From Flavobacterium magnum (lineage in GTDB: Bacteria > Bacteroidota > Bacteroidia > Flavobacteriales > Flavobacteriaceae): a stretch of 64,000 nt of DNA. The DNA lies in the NCBI RefSeq assembly GCF_003055625.1, contig NZ_CP028811.1:3038001-3102000 (forward strand). The letters run 5' to 3'. Made by a program: the position numbers and the translations under genes. This document shows, piece after piece, positions 34,949-43,052 of this stretch. Within the stretch, counting starts at the first letter, position 1. Every line of letters begins with the position of its first letter. Under the pieces are notes generated by a model. That model was given only the letters and a program-made list of their open reading frames with translations. It was not told where the DNA came from and searched no databases.

Positions 34949-35545
34949 ATGAGCCAATCCAAAGCCGAAAAAACCAGACAGTTCATCATCGAGAAATCCG
35001 CACCTGTGTTTAATGCGAAGGGTTTTGCAGGGACTTCGATCAATGATCTTACAGAAGTTACCGGGCTAACGAAAGGCAGCATCTATGGTAATTTTGCAAA
35101 CAAGGATGCTGTGGCGCTGGCCGCATTTGATCACAACTTCGGTAAAGTGGTGTCGTTTATCAAACAGCAGATTGAATCAAAAACGACGGTGATCGACAAA
35201 CTGCTGGTCTATCCGCAGGTGTACCGCAATTTCCTTGACATTCCTTTCCTGGAGGCGGGCTGCCCGGTGCTCAACACGGCGACGGAGGCAGATGATACGC
35301 ATCCGATGCTGCGAAAGAAAGTCGTGGCGGCACTGCAACTTTGGAAAAGGTCGATTGAAAACCTCCTGAATCATGGGATCGATACAGGTGAAATTAAGAA
35401 CGATACGCCCGTCGCCGAGTTTACCGCAGTGCTGATGTGCCTGATCGAGGGTGCCGTGATGCAATCAAAAGCATATGGCGCTCCGGCGATGCTCCAACAT
35501 ACTATGGATTACCTCGAGCGTGGCATCGTAAATCTCAAAACCTGA
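34949..35545 (+). CDS. TetR/AcrR-family transcriptional regulator
   Basis: 198 residues. The N-terminal helix-turn-helix 'KTRQFIIEKSAPVFNAKGFAGTSINDLTEVTGLTKGSIYGNFANKDAVALAAF' is clear. The C-terminal part, with 'MLRKKVVAALQLWKRSIENLLNHGIDTGEIKNDTPVAEFTAVLMCLIEGAVMQSKAYG', fits the YcdC/AcrR-type ligand domain. The same 14-bp palindrome precedes this gene and the following thioesterase gene, suggesting autorepression and control of the thioesterase. Inducer unknown. Confidence 0.92.
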   Translation: MSQSKAEKTRQFIIEKSAPVFNAKGFAGTSINDLTEVTGLTKGSIYGNFANKDAVALAAFDHNFGKVVSFIKQQIESKTTVIDKLLVYPQVYRNFLDIPFLEAGCPVLNTATEADDTHPMLRKKVVAALQLWKRSIENLLNHGIDTGEIKNDTPVAEFTAVLMCLIEGAVMQSKAYGAPAMLQHTMDYLERGIVNLKT

Positions 35546-35563
35546 TATTTTTTGTCATAAAAT

Positions 35564-35577
35564 ATACCGATTGGTAT
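35564..35577. promoter_or_regulatory. Second TetR operator
   Basis: ATACCGATTGGTAT, identical to 34889-34902, in front of the thioesterase gene. A 17-codon open frame at 35614-35667 between operator and gene is probably not a gene. Confidence 0.7.
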
Positions 35578-35729
35578 TATTAATGTTCCGATGTCTCACT
35601 TAAACGTTATCTTATGAAAAACGCGAAATTACCCTTATCCGTACTATGCGCCGAACGGCCATCATAAGGGCAGCCCGGAAACGCTGAGCCGAAATTTAAT
35701 GTTCAAATCAACTGAAAAACCAACATAAC

Positions 35730-36224
35730 ATGGAAAAATTACCTTCATCAACTTATAAAATACGTTTTAATGATTGCGACCTTTTTGGTCACCTCAACAA
35801 CTCCCGATACCTGGACTACCTGATCAATGCCCGGGAAGACCACCTGTCAGAACACTATGCGCTCGACCTCACTACGTATTACAAAAATGGATTCGGCTGG
35901 GTTGTGGGCAGCCATGAAATCGCCTATGTGAGTCCGGCGGTGTACAACGAAACCGTCCGAATTCAATCGGCACTGCTGCGCGCTGACGAGCAATCGCTGC
36001 ACGTCGAAACCGTCATGACCAATACCAATGGGACAGCGGTTAAGGCCGTAATGCGAACGCGGCTTATTCCCATCAACACAAAAACCGGGCGTCGCGAAAC
36101 CCATGACGCAGCATTTCTGGCTTGGGCGAAAACCATCGAGAACCATGGCATCGCAGCAGATATCCCGTTGCAGCAACGCGTTCAGGAGCTGCGGCAGGAA
36201 TTAACCGCAGAAAAAAGACCGTGA
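35730..36224 (+). CDS. Acyl-CoA thioesterase, 4HBT hot-dog fold
   Basis: 164 residues. 'YKIRFNDCDLFGHLNNSRYLDYLINAREDHL' is the 4-hydroxybenzoyl-CoA thioesterase type signature with the catalytic Asp in 'DCDLFGHLNN'; 'WVVGSHEIAYVSPAVYNETVRIQSALLR' continues the hot-dog strand order. It hydrolyses an acyl-CoA or acyl-ACP; the chain is unknown. Probably regulated by the adjacent TetR protein. It is the last conventional gene before the integrase. Confidence 0.88.
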   Translation: MEKLPSSTYKIRFNDCDLFGHLNNSRYLDYLINAREDHLSEHYALDLTTYYKNGFGWVVGSHEIAYVSPAVYNETVRIQSALLRADEQSLHVETVMTNTNGTAVKAVMRTRLIPINTKTGRRETHDAAFLAWAKTIENHGIAADIPLQQRVQELRQELTAEKRP

Positions 36225-36331
36225 CGTGCGACTGAATCTTTAAAATTCAGCACACCACCATTTTAGATATTTATTTTTTTGTAATTTGCATCGCATATTG
36301 ATACACGCCAAAATGATAATGATCTGCCGAA

Positions 36332-37381
36332 ATGAATTGGAAAGCCGTTACCACAACCCATAAGGGCGCCGCCAGGATTGTACTCTATGCTGATAAAGAT
36401 CCTGTATTGGTGCAAAAGATACGATCCATTGAAGGATGCCTTTGGAGCCGCACACTGCAGGCCTGGCATGTGCCGGACACGCCTGAAAACCGTAGACTGC
36501 TTGAAGCTAGAAGCAATGGTAAGTCGGTGCTGTCGCGTATCTGTCCCGTCAACCAGCCGGTCCTTGAGCGTTTTGTCGAACAATTGTCGCTGCACGGATA
36601 CAGCGTCCACACGATCAGGAAGTACAGGGGTGACTTTGGCGATTTTCTGTATTGGCTGCAGGAAATACCTGCCTATCAATGCCATCAGGAACAGGTTCGC
36701 TCCTATATCCTGCAATGCATCATCCAAAGACTCAGCAGTGACGCGCTGATACACAGCCGGCTGAACGCCCTGACGTTTTATTATGTCAGGATGCTCCGGC
36801 GCGAACAATTTTTTGTCGACATCCCCAGACCCAAAAAGCCGCGGAAACTGCCAAAGGTCATTCCTGTTGACGTCATCAGGAAACTTTTTGCCGCAACGAC
36901 CAACCTGAAGCACAATACCATATTGAAATTGTGTTACGGCATGGGCCTCCGCGTGTCAGAAATCTGCGCCCTTAAGATTTCAGATGTTGACAGCCAGAAC
37001 ATGCAGGTTCTTATCGAATGCGGCAAGGGTAAAAAGGACCGTTATGCGAACCTGCCGCAAAGCATCCTGAAGCAACTGCGGGCCTATTACCTGCAATACA
37101 AGCCGAAGCGTTACCTTTTCGAGGGAAAGGACGGTGGCCCATATGCCATCCGGACAATCCAGCTAATTTTTCATGAGGGCATGCAGAAAACGGGGTTTAA
37201 CCGAAAACTGGGCATACACAGCCTCAGGCACAGTTTTGCGACCCATTTGCTTGAACAGGGCACCGACGTGCGGTTCATACAGGAATTGCTGGGACACACA
37301 AACATCAAGACGACGCTACTTTACACCGAAGTAAGTGACAATAATATCCGCAAAATCGTGAGCCCTTTAGACAACCTGTAA
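36332..37381 (+). CDS. Tyrosine recombinase next to the cassette array (candidate array integrase)
   Basis: 349 residues with all catalytic residues: R207 ('GMGLRVSEIC'), K232 or K234 in 'GKGKKDR', H296 and R299 ('HSLRHSFATH'), H322 ('LLGHTNIKTT') and nucleophile Y331 ('LLYTEV'). Residues 75-165 are the SAM-like core-binding domain. The first 60 residues ('IEGCLWSRTLQAWHVPDTPENRR') form an extra N-terminal module often seen in Bacteroidota recombinases. The segment between 'KKDR' and 'HSLRH' is short and lacks the roughly 16-residue helix-containing insert specific to integron IntI. The gene runs in the same direction as the cassettes and stops 205 bp before the first one. A TAATTTG at 36282 may be part of its promoter. 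That it moves the cassettes is inference from position. Confidence 0.9.
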   Translation: MNWKAVTTTHKGAARIVLYADKDPVLVQKIRSIEGCLWSRTLQAWHVPDTPENRRLLEARSNGKSVLSRICPVNQPVLERFVEQLSLHGYSVHTIRKYRGDFGDFLYWLQEIPAYQCHQEQVRSYILQCIIQRLSSDALIHSRLNALTFYYVRMLRREQFFVDIPRPKKPRKLPKVIPVDVIRKLFAATTNLKHNTILKLCYGMGLRVSEICALKISDVDSQNMQVLIECGKGKKDRYANLPQSILKQLRAYYLQYKPKRYLFEGKDGGPYAIRTIQLIFHEGMQKTGFNRKLGIHSLRHSFATHLLEQGTDVRFIQELLGHTNIKTTLLYTEVSDNNIRKIVSPLDNL

Positions 37382-37586
37382 ATAGAATGGCGGCGGCACG
37401 GCACAACTCCATCCCTTTCCGGCGCCTACCCCTGCAATTCATACATTCAAAACCATGATTATAAATTTAAAAAGCACTATATTTGGACATCAGACACGCC
37501 TCGTAACACATTTTTGCGCAATGCGCATTCTTGTATATCACCTTTTATTACAGGATGATTTTGATTTTACTGCGTGTATTTGATTG
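37382..37586 (+). other. Lead-in region with putative attI-like insertion site
   Basis: No gene. The first cassette joins at 37586/37587 in GTGTATTTGATTG|TTATGGGC; the bases left of the junction do not resemble attC, whereas the other copy of this cassette (63667) is preceded by CCGCCGGACG. The left side is therefore the best candidate for an attI-type primary site. It also holds a TATATTTG promoter element. Confidence 0.6.
37478..37485 (+). promoter_or_regulatory. Putative cassette promoter (Pc-like) -7 element
   Basis: TATATTTG matches TAnnTTTG exactly and points into the array, about 100 bp before the first cassette. The -33 position carries ATG (37455-37457, 20 nt away) instead of TTG. 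Confidence 0.5.
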
Positions 37587-37632
37587 TTATGGGCAAGCGC
37601 GGCGCAACGAACACGAAATCAACACTTAAAAC

Positions 37633-37965
37633 ATGATCGAAAGCTTAGAAATAGAAGAACTTGACAATTACTTATCTTATATTCGTCCGAGCGAAGAACT
37701 GAGATCAAAAATTGACATTGCTTATAGGATTGAAAAGCAAAGCGTGATAATTTTTGAGGTTACGCCGCATTGGAAAGATCCAAAACAGAAAATTGAAAGT
37801 AATGTTGCAAAGGCAACTTTCGTAAAAAAAGATAATCATTGGAAAGTCTTTTGGCGTCGTGCTGATTTGAAATGGCACTCTTACAAACCAATGCCTATAG
37901 TTGAAAATCTTCTTGACTTTACTAGATTAATCGAAAAGGATGAATATAATTGCTTTTGGGGATAA
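37633..37965 (+). CDS. Cassette 1: DUF3024 family protein
   Basis: Cassette 37587-38102. 110 residues: 'RSKIDIAYRIEKQSVIIFEVTPHWKDP', 'VAKATFVKKDNHWKVFWRRADLKWHSY' and the ending 'DEYNCFWG' are the DUF3024 pattern. Soluble, function unknown. The same gene starts again at 63713 near the end of the window with three base differences over the 334 bp that can be compared, so the cassette exists in two copies, one of them in the first array position. Confidence 0.85.
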   Translation: MIESLEIEELDNYLSYIRPSEELRSKIDIAYRIEKQSVIIFEVTPHWKDPKQKIESNVAKATFVKKDNHWKVFWRRADLKWHSYKPMPIVENLLDFTRLIEKDEYNCFWG

Positions 37966-37972
37966 TTGCGCC

Positions 37973-38108
37973 AGCCCATAACAGCGGTTTCACGCAATTG
38001 CTGCTTCTCTTGTAAAATGAACCGCCTTTTTCCATAACTTCGTCTTGTCCAGCCGAGAATACTCAGTTCCAAAAGCCGCAACTGACGTGAAGCCGCCGGA
38101 CGTTATCA
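37973..38108 (+). repeat. attC-like site 1
   Basis: Left arm AGCCCATAAC pairs with the cassette start GTTATGGGC at 37586. Cut inferred after G38102. Confidence 0.9.
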
Positions 38109-38147
38109 GAGATTTTAGACCGACCGTAATCAAAACTTCGATTCAAA

Positions 38148-38663
38148 ATGAAAAAAAAATTACTCTTACTATTTTTATTTTCAAGCTTTTTTATTTCTGC
38201 TCAGAATTTATCAATGGCACAAATACTTGATATAAAAAAGAAAACCCTCGGAAATGCCGAAGAGTTTTTAACTGAAAAAGGATGGGAATTCTCGGAAGCA
38301 CAAGAGCCTACAGATGAACTTATGGGGAGTGCAGTATTCACATATAGAAAAAGTGATGTATCAGACGGAGCAGAATCTTTTTTGTCATTTGTCTACAGTA
38401 GCTTTTCTGATGTAACAAGAATAACTATCCAAATTAGTAAAAAAGAGAAATACATAGAATATCTAAATTCAATTAAGGGATATGGTTGTAAACAACTATC
38501 GTCAAAAGTAGAAGATGGAAAGATAGTGAAAGTCTATCAAGGAGTTACAACAACGTTTGTTATAAAATCCGCAACTACTTCAAACTATTACGATCAGGAA
38601 GTTGTTACTTGGATTTTATCTGTTTTTTCTAATGAAGATTACAAACTAAATTTTGGCGAATAA
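38148..38663 (+). CDS. Cassette 2: secreted protein of unknown function
   Basis: Cassette 38103-38800. 171 residues with a Sec signal peptide (MKKKLLLLFLFSSFFISAQ). The mature part is polar with 'LGNAEEFLTEKGWEFSEAQEP' and several short beta-prone stretches. I do not recognise a family. Base use is A+T-rich like the other cassettes. Confidence 0.8.
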   Translation: MKKKLLLLFLFSSFFISAQNLSMAQILDIKKKTLGNAEEFLTEKGWEFSEAQEPTDELMGSAVFTYRKSDVSDGAESFLSFVYSSFSDVTRITIQISKKEKYIEYLNSIKGYGCKQLSSKVEDGKIVKVYQGVTTTFVIKSATTSNYYDQEVVTWILSVFSNEDYKLNFGE

Positions 38664-38670
38664 TAAAAAC

Positions 38671-38806
38671 CTCTGATAACAGCGGTTTCACGCAATTGCT
38701 ACCCACTTTGTAAAATGAACCACCTTTTTCCATAACTTCGTTCTGTCCAGCCGAGAGTACTCAGTTCCAAAAGCCGCAACTGACGTGAAGCCGCCGGACG
38801 TTGTGC
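38671..38806 (+). repeat. attC-like site 2
   Basis: Left arm CTCTGATAAC pairs fully with the cassette 2 start GTTATCAGAG. Cut after G38800. Confidence 0.92.
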
Positions 38807-38842
38807 GACAGCAATGTTGGAGCGTATAAAAATCCTGTGTAA

Positions 38843-39568
38843 ATGAACGTAATTGATGAAATAAATTCTGAAGGTTTTACAATAATTGAAAATGTTTATT
38901 CAGCTGACGAAATCGACAAATTGATTTCTAATATTGAAAATGTTGGTATTCAAAATCAGCACAAAAATACTTACCGAAAATCTGATGATTTGTTTGCTGT
39001 AAGACAATTTTTCAATGAGTTTCCACAAGCATTGGAAATAGTATTCAATAGCAGTTTAAAGCAAATCATCAAAACTAATTTTGGTGATAACTATTTTGTC
39101 ACAAAATCTATATACTTTGACAAACCAGAAAAGTCTAATTGGTTTGTTTCTTATCACCAGGATTTGACAATCTCAGTAAATCAAAAATTAGAGCTTGACG
39201 GGTTTGAAAATTGGACAGTAAAACAAAATCAATTCGCTGTCCAACCTCCGGAAAATATTTTGAAGAATTGTTTTACTATCAGAATTCATTTGGATAATAC
39301 GTCTAAAGAAAATGGCGCGTTGAAAGTCATCAATAAATCTCATTCTAAAGGAATTGTCAGACTTGATAATTTTACTTCGAAAACTGGAAATGAAAGCATT
39401 TGCGAAGTTGAAAAAGGTGGAATTATGATTATGAAACCTTTACTATTTCATGCGTCAAACAAAACCACTAATAATGAAAGACGGAGAGTTATCCATATTG
39501 AGTTTTGCAATCAACAATTACCTAACGGATTAAATTGGAATGAGAAAGTGGAATTCAATTTAAACTAA
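38843..39568 (+). CDS. Cassette 3: PhyH-type Fe(II)/2-oxoglutarate dioxygenase
   Basis: Cassette 38801-39708. 241 residues. N-terminal 'INSEGFTIIENVYSADEIDKLISNI' is the usual phytanoyl-CoA dioxygenase opening. Iron ligands H105 and D107 ('SYHQDLTI') and H203 ('PLLFHASNKTT') are present, with arginines 213-215 near the 2-oxoglutarate site. Substrate unknown; the family hydroxylates many small molecules. One of few cassettes encoding a recognisable metabolic enzyme. Confidence 0.85.
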   Translation: MNVIDEINSEGFTIIENVYSADEIDKLISNIENVGIQNQHKNTYRKSDDLFAVRQFFNEFPQALEIVFNSSLKQIIKTNFGDNYFVTKSIYFDKPEKSNWFVSYHQDLTISVNQKLELDGFENWTVKQNQFAVQPPENILKNCFTIRIHLDNTSKENGALKVINKSHSKGIVRLDNFTSKTGNESICEVEKGGIMIMKPLLFHASNKTTNNERRRVIHIEFCNQQLPNGLNWNEKVEFNLN

Positions 39569-39578
39569 TATTTTGCCG

Positions 39579-39714
39579 ATCGCACAACAGCGGTTTCACG
39601 CAATTGCTGCTTACCTTGTAAAATGAAACATCTTTTTCCATAAATTCGTTTCGTCCAGCCGAGAACACTCAGCTTCGAAAGCCGCAACTGACGTGAAGCC
39701 GCCGGACGTTATGC
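39579..39714 (+). repeat. attC-like site 3
   Basis: Left arm TCGCACAAC pairs with GTTGTGCGA. One bulged A restores pairing further out, including the usual C-A mismatch. Cut after G39708. Confidence 0.9.
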
Positions 39715-39762
39715 GACAGCTTGCCGCGGACGTGAAAAATCCTCGTAATAGAATACATCATT

Positions 39763-40188
39763 ATGCGAATCTTAATTAATAAATCTAGTTTTTTCTTTAT
39801 AAGTCTAATCTTACTTGCTTGTTCCTCAAAAAAATTTCGTGATGACAAAAAACTGATATTTCTTAATTTTGGATCACCATATGAAAATGTAAAAGTTTCA
39901 TCGCTTTCAATTAATGATTCTATTTATTTCAGTGATAAAAATTTGGTTACGGGCATATTTGGAGTCGATAGTGATTTTTCTATTCAATTAAAAACTGACA
40001 CAGTTTCAATTAAAGGAACTTTCGTTAATACACTTGATCCAGACTTAGGTGAAAATTTTATTAAGGAAATAAAAATAGATACTGTTTTGTATAAAAGAAA
40101 TGGCAATCTTATATCAATTGGCATTGGTTTTGACAAATATGGCGTGAATCAAAGAAAGATGCGTCGAAAAAAAGTAAAAGTTGATTGA
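39763..40188 (+). CDS. Cassette 4: lipoprotein of unknown function
   Basis: Cassette 39709-40329. 141 residues; a lipoprotein signal ends in LLACSSKKF. The mature domain alternates hydrophobic and polar residues as in a small beta-sandwich ('VKVSSLSINDSIYFSDKNLVTGIFG', 'DTVSIKGTFVNTL'). No known motif; ends in a basic tail. Confidence 0.78.
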   Translation: MRILINKSSFFFISLILLACSSKKFRDDKKLIFLNFGSPYENVKVSSLSINDSIYFSDKNLVTGIFGVDSDFSIQLKTDTVSIKGTFVNTLDPDLGENFIKEIKIDTVLYKRNGNLISIGIGFDKYGVNQRKMRRKKVKVD

Positions 40189-40199
40189 CCTAATAAGCC

Positions 40200-40335
40200 G
40201 TCGCATAACAGCGGTTTCACGCAATTGCTACTTACCGTGTACAATGAACTTCTTTTTTCCATAACTTCGTTTTGTCTAGCCGAGAGTACTCAGTTCCAAA
40301 AGCCGCAACTGACGTGAAGCCGCCGGACGTTATGC
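40200..40335 (+). repeat. attC-like site 4
   Basis: Left arm GTCGCATAAC pairs with GTTATGCGAC at the start of cassette 4. Cut after G40329. Confidence 0.92.
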
Positions 40336-40365
40336 GATATTTTGCTGCGAACGTAAACCAACATC

Positions 40366-40776
40366 ATGAAATTTTTAAAAATCATTTTGCTTTTCCTAAT
40401 TTGTATTGTATTTCATGCGTGCGATACGTCTTCATTTGCAGAAATCATTAACAAAACTGATAAAGAAATTACTGTTGAAATATTTTATAATCGATCAGAA
40501 TTAGAAAAAGTTCCTGGATTGAAATCTATCAAACCTTATTTCAATAATGATGCACAACTTATAAATTTTGATTCAGTGTCCATGATCGGAAGACTAAAAA
40601 TAAATCCAAATGACACTTTAATTATTGATTCAAACCGTGGCTCAAATCCTCGATTTAAATTTATCAGAACGCTGAAAATTTTTGCTGATGATACGATCAA
40701 GTTGAATAATCAAAATGAAATTTCTAAATCATTTAAAGAAACTTCTCCTGGAATTTTCGCTTTCGAATTTAAATAA
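40366..40776 (+). CDS. Cassette 5: lipoprotein of unknown function
   Basis: Cassette 40330-40909. 136 residues with a lipoprotein signal ending in FHACDTSSF. The region 'EIINKTDKEITVEIFYNRSELEKVPG' suggests a small beta-rich domain. No family recognised. Starts 27 bp after the cassette boundary sequence. Confidence 0.78.
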   Translation: MKFLKIILLFLICIVFHACDTSSFAEIINKTDKEITVEIFYNRSELEKVPGLKSIKPYFNNDAQLINFDSVSMIGRLKINPNDTLIIDSNRGSNPRFKFIRTLKIFADDTIKLNNQNEISKSFKETSPGIFAFEFK

Positions 40777-40779
40777 AAC

Positions 40780-40915
40780 ATCGCATAACAGCGGTTTCAC
40801 GCAATTGCTGCTTCCCTTGTAAAATGAACCGCCTTTTTCCAAAACTTCGTTTTGTCCAGCCGAGAGTACTTAGTTCCAAATGCCGCAACTGACGTGAAGC
40901 CGCCGGACGTTAGCG
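40780..40915 (+). repeat. attC-like site 5
   Basis: Left arm ATCGCATAAC pairs with GTTATGCGAT. Cut after G40909. Confidence 0.92.
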
Positions 40916-40976
40916 GTAATGCTGCCGCGAATGAGCGAAAATAAAGACATTTAGGTTATAGATAGTAAAAATACTT

Positions 40977-41483
40977 ATGGAATTACCAATATTTAAATAC
41001 AATCCAAACGCATACAAACTGGATATCATTGTTAAAGAAAACATTCTCTGTGAATGTTGTGGAGAAAAGCGTGAATATCGCTACGATGGACCATTTTACG
41101 CTGAAGAAGAAATAGAAAATATTTGTCCTTGGTGTATTAAAAATGGAAAAGCTTCTGAAAAATTTGAAGGAGAATTTCAAGATTCTGCAAGCGTGGATGA
41201 TGTTGAAAATGAGTCTGCAATTACTGAAATTTCGCAACAAACTCCAGGATTTTGTGCAATTCAACAAGAAAACTGGTTAGCTCATTGTGATGATTTATGT
41301 GCATTTATTGGCTATGCAAAACCAGAATTAGTTAAACCAATCATTGATGACTTAATCGAGGATATTGAAGATAGCGGATTCGATGTAGATGAAGTTGTCA
41401 AAAGCTTAAAAAAAGAAGAACTTGACGGTTACGTATTTCAATGTTTACATTGTGGCAAACACAGAATTTATTTTGACGATTAG
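40977..41483 (+). CDS. Cassette 6: CbrC family (UPF0167) protein
   Basis: Cassette 40910-41616. 168 residues: 'LPIFKYNPNAYKL', 'CECCGEKREYRYDGPFYAEEE', 'ICPWCIKNGKASEKFEGEFQD', 'TPGFCAIQQENWLAHCDDLCAFIG' and a last Cys pair 'FQCLHCGKHRIYFD'. This Cys-pair order is that of CbrC, which in E. coli is linked to colicin E2 tolerance. Probably metal-binding and cytosolic. Role here unknown. Confidence 0.88.
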   Translation: MELPIFKYNPNAYKLDIIVKENILCECCGEKREYRYDGPFYAEEEIENICPWCIKNGKASEKFEGEFQDSASVDDVENESAITEISQQTPGFCAIQQENWLAHCDDLCAFIGYAKPELVKPIIDDLIEDIEDSGFDVDEVVKSLKKEELDGYVFQCLHCGKHRIYFDD

Positions 41484-41486
41484 CAC

Positions 41487-41622
41487 TACCGCTAACAGCG
41501 GTTTCACGCAATTGCTGTTTGTCTTGTAAAATGAACCGCCTTTTTCCATAACTTCGTTCTGTCCAGCCGAGAATACTCAGTTCCAAAAGCCGCAACTGAC
41601 GTGAAGCCGCCGGACGTTAGCA
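41487..41622 (+). repeat. attC-like site 6
   Basis: Left arm TACCGCTAAC pairs with GTTAGCGGTA. Cut after G41616. Confidence 0.92.
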
Positions 41623-41789
41623 GAAATTAAACCGCACCATCACGAATCCGACTCAAATTAGCTTAGGAAAAATTGATTATTACAGCTAACAATATTTAAT
41701 AAAATCATTATGTTTGTAATCAATCACTACTAATAGTAATCCAAAAACTCGAAATAGCAATCCAAAAACATAAATTAACTGTTGAAATT

Positions 41790-42200
41790 ATGAAAAAAGC
41801 CTATTATTCTTTGATTATTTTTATCTTCTTTGTGTGCAATCTCCACGCTCAAGATATTAAGTTTGATGATAATAAAGTGTTAGTTGATAAAACTGAAAGA
41901 TTCGATTTTGTTAGGAAAAGTATGGGGACTGAGTTCTCGCTATATAAATTAAATACCAAAGATGAAATCATATACATGACTTCTGAAAGAAATGGTACCG
42001 ATAGATATTTTGATGACGATTTTAGGAGAATTACTTTTGTTGAACAAAAAATTACAATTGAATCTAGCAGGCTTAAATTTGACAGTTGGAAAGCGATAAT
42101 TAAGCTTTTATTGGAAGATAAAGTTATAGATTTTGAAGGTAATATTGATGCAGAGAGGTTAGAAAGATTTTCAGCTAAATATAATGATGTGAAGCGTTAA
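41790..42200 (+). CDS. Cassette 7: secreted protein of unknown function
   Basis: Cassette 41617-42332. 136 residues, Sec signal peptide (MKKAYYSLIIFIFFVCNLHAQ). The mature part is charged and mixed alpha/beta, with 'FRRITFVEQKITIESSRLKFDSWKAIIKLLLEDKVID'. No family recognised. It has an unusually long leader of 170 bp containing TATGTTTG at 41709, a possible own promoter. Confidence 0.75.
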   Translation: MKKAYYSLIIFIFFVCNLHAQDIKFDDNKVLVDKTERFDFVRKSMGTEFSLYKLNTKDEIIYMTSERNGTDRYFDDDFRRITFVEQKITIESSRLKFDSWKAIIKLLLEDKVIDFEGNIDAERLERFSAKYNDVKR

Positions 42201-42201
42201 C

Positions 42202-42338
42202 TTCTGCTAACAGCGGTTTCACGCAATTGCTGCTTTCCTTGTAAAATGTAACCGCTTTTTCCATAACTTCGTTTTGTCCACGCCGAGAATACTCAGTTCC
42301 AAATGCCGCAACTGACGTGAAGCCGCCGGACGTTAGCT
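42202..42338 (+). repeat. attC-like site 7 (121-bp type)
   Basis: Left arm TTCTGCTAAC pairs with GTTAGCAGAA. Contains GTCCACGCC. Cut after G42332. Confidence 0.92.
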
Positions 42339-42372
42339 GTCAGTTTTCGGCGAACCTAGAAAAATCACGTAA

Positions 42373-42849
42373 ATGAGTAAAATCTATTTCATTTTATCGG
42401 TTATACTTTTGTTAGTTTTCGTTAGCTGTAAAAACGAAACGCAAAAATATATTCCTAATAAGTTTGAAAGAATATGGTACTCAATAGATGGGCGCTTAAA
42501 AATTGATTCTTCGCATGCTTTTGAGTATGTTAAGTATACTTGTGTCTCTCAATCAATCTCAAAAGGGAAATGGAATATAGTCAATGACACTATATTTCTC
42601 AATAGTTTTTCTCCATATGGATGCTATTTTGAAGAAGAATTTGGAATTCCACCATCAGCTGACACAACTCAGTTTACACCACTTAAAACGACCGAAAAGA
42701 ATTGCGAACCAAATAGCGGTTATGTAAATTTTAGAAATGAAAAATTCTATATAAAAGATTCGATACTCATATCGAAAAAATCTACCTATTATGAAAATGG
42801 GGAATTTAATCTTCATACCAACTTTAAAATGAAAAACTACTACGAATAA
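42373..42849 (+). CDS. Cassette 8: lipoprotein of unknown function
   Basis: Cassette 42333-42983. 158 residues; the lipoprotein signal ends in FVSCKNETQ. Mature part: 'ERIWYSIDGRLKIDSS', 'SISKGKWNIVNDTIFLNSF', 'YVNFRNEKFYIKDSILISKKS', which looks like a lipocalin-like or META-like small beta barrel fold, but without a decisive motif. Three further cysteines may pair. Confidence 0.78.
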   Translation: MSKIYFILSVILLLVFVSCKNETQKYIPNKFERIWYSIDGRLKIDSSHAFEYVKYTCVSQSISKGKWNIVNDTIFLNSFSPYGCYFEEEFGIPPSADTTQFTPLKTTEKNCEPNSGYVNFRNEKFYIKDSILISKKSTYYENGEFNLHTNFKMKNYYE

Positions 42850-42853
42850 AACC

Positions 42854-42989
42854 GTCAGCTAACAGCGGTTTCACGCAATTGCTGCTTCCTTTGTAAAATG
42901 AACGACCTTTTTCCATAACTTCGTTCTGTCCAGCCGAGAGTACTCAGCTTCGAAAGCCGCAACTGACGTGAAGCCGCCGGACGTTATGC
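42854..42989 (+). repeat. attC-like site 8
   Basis: Left arm CGTCAGCTAAC pairs with GTTAGCTGTC except one T-T mismatch. Cut after G42983. Confidence 0.9.
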
Positions 42990-43029
42990 ATAATGCGGCA
43001 GTGCGTGTGGAAATCCTGACATTAATCAT

Positions 43030-43037
43030 TATATTTG
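43030..43037 (+). promoter_or_regulatory. Own promoter (-7 element) of the toxin-antitoxin cassette
   Basis: TATATTTG, exact consensus, 16 bp before the mntA-like ATG. The -33 position is not convincing. Confidence 0.55.
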
Positions 43038-43052
43038 AATCAAATTAAAAAA

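Noticed and set aside
35614..35667. 17-codon open frame between operator and thioesterase
   Set aside because: Too short and without features; probably leader sequence.
36332..37381. Recombinase as a phage or conjugative-element integrase
   Set aside because: No phage, plasmid or transfer genes are nearby, no integration at the tRNA gene is seen, and the gene directly abuts the cassette array. It cannot be fully excluded.
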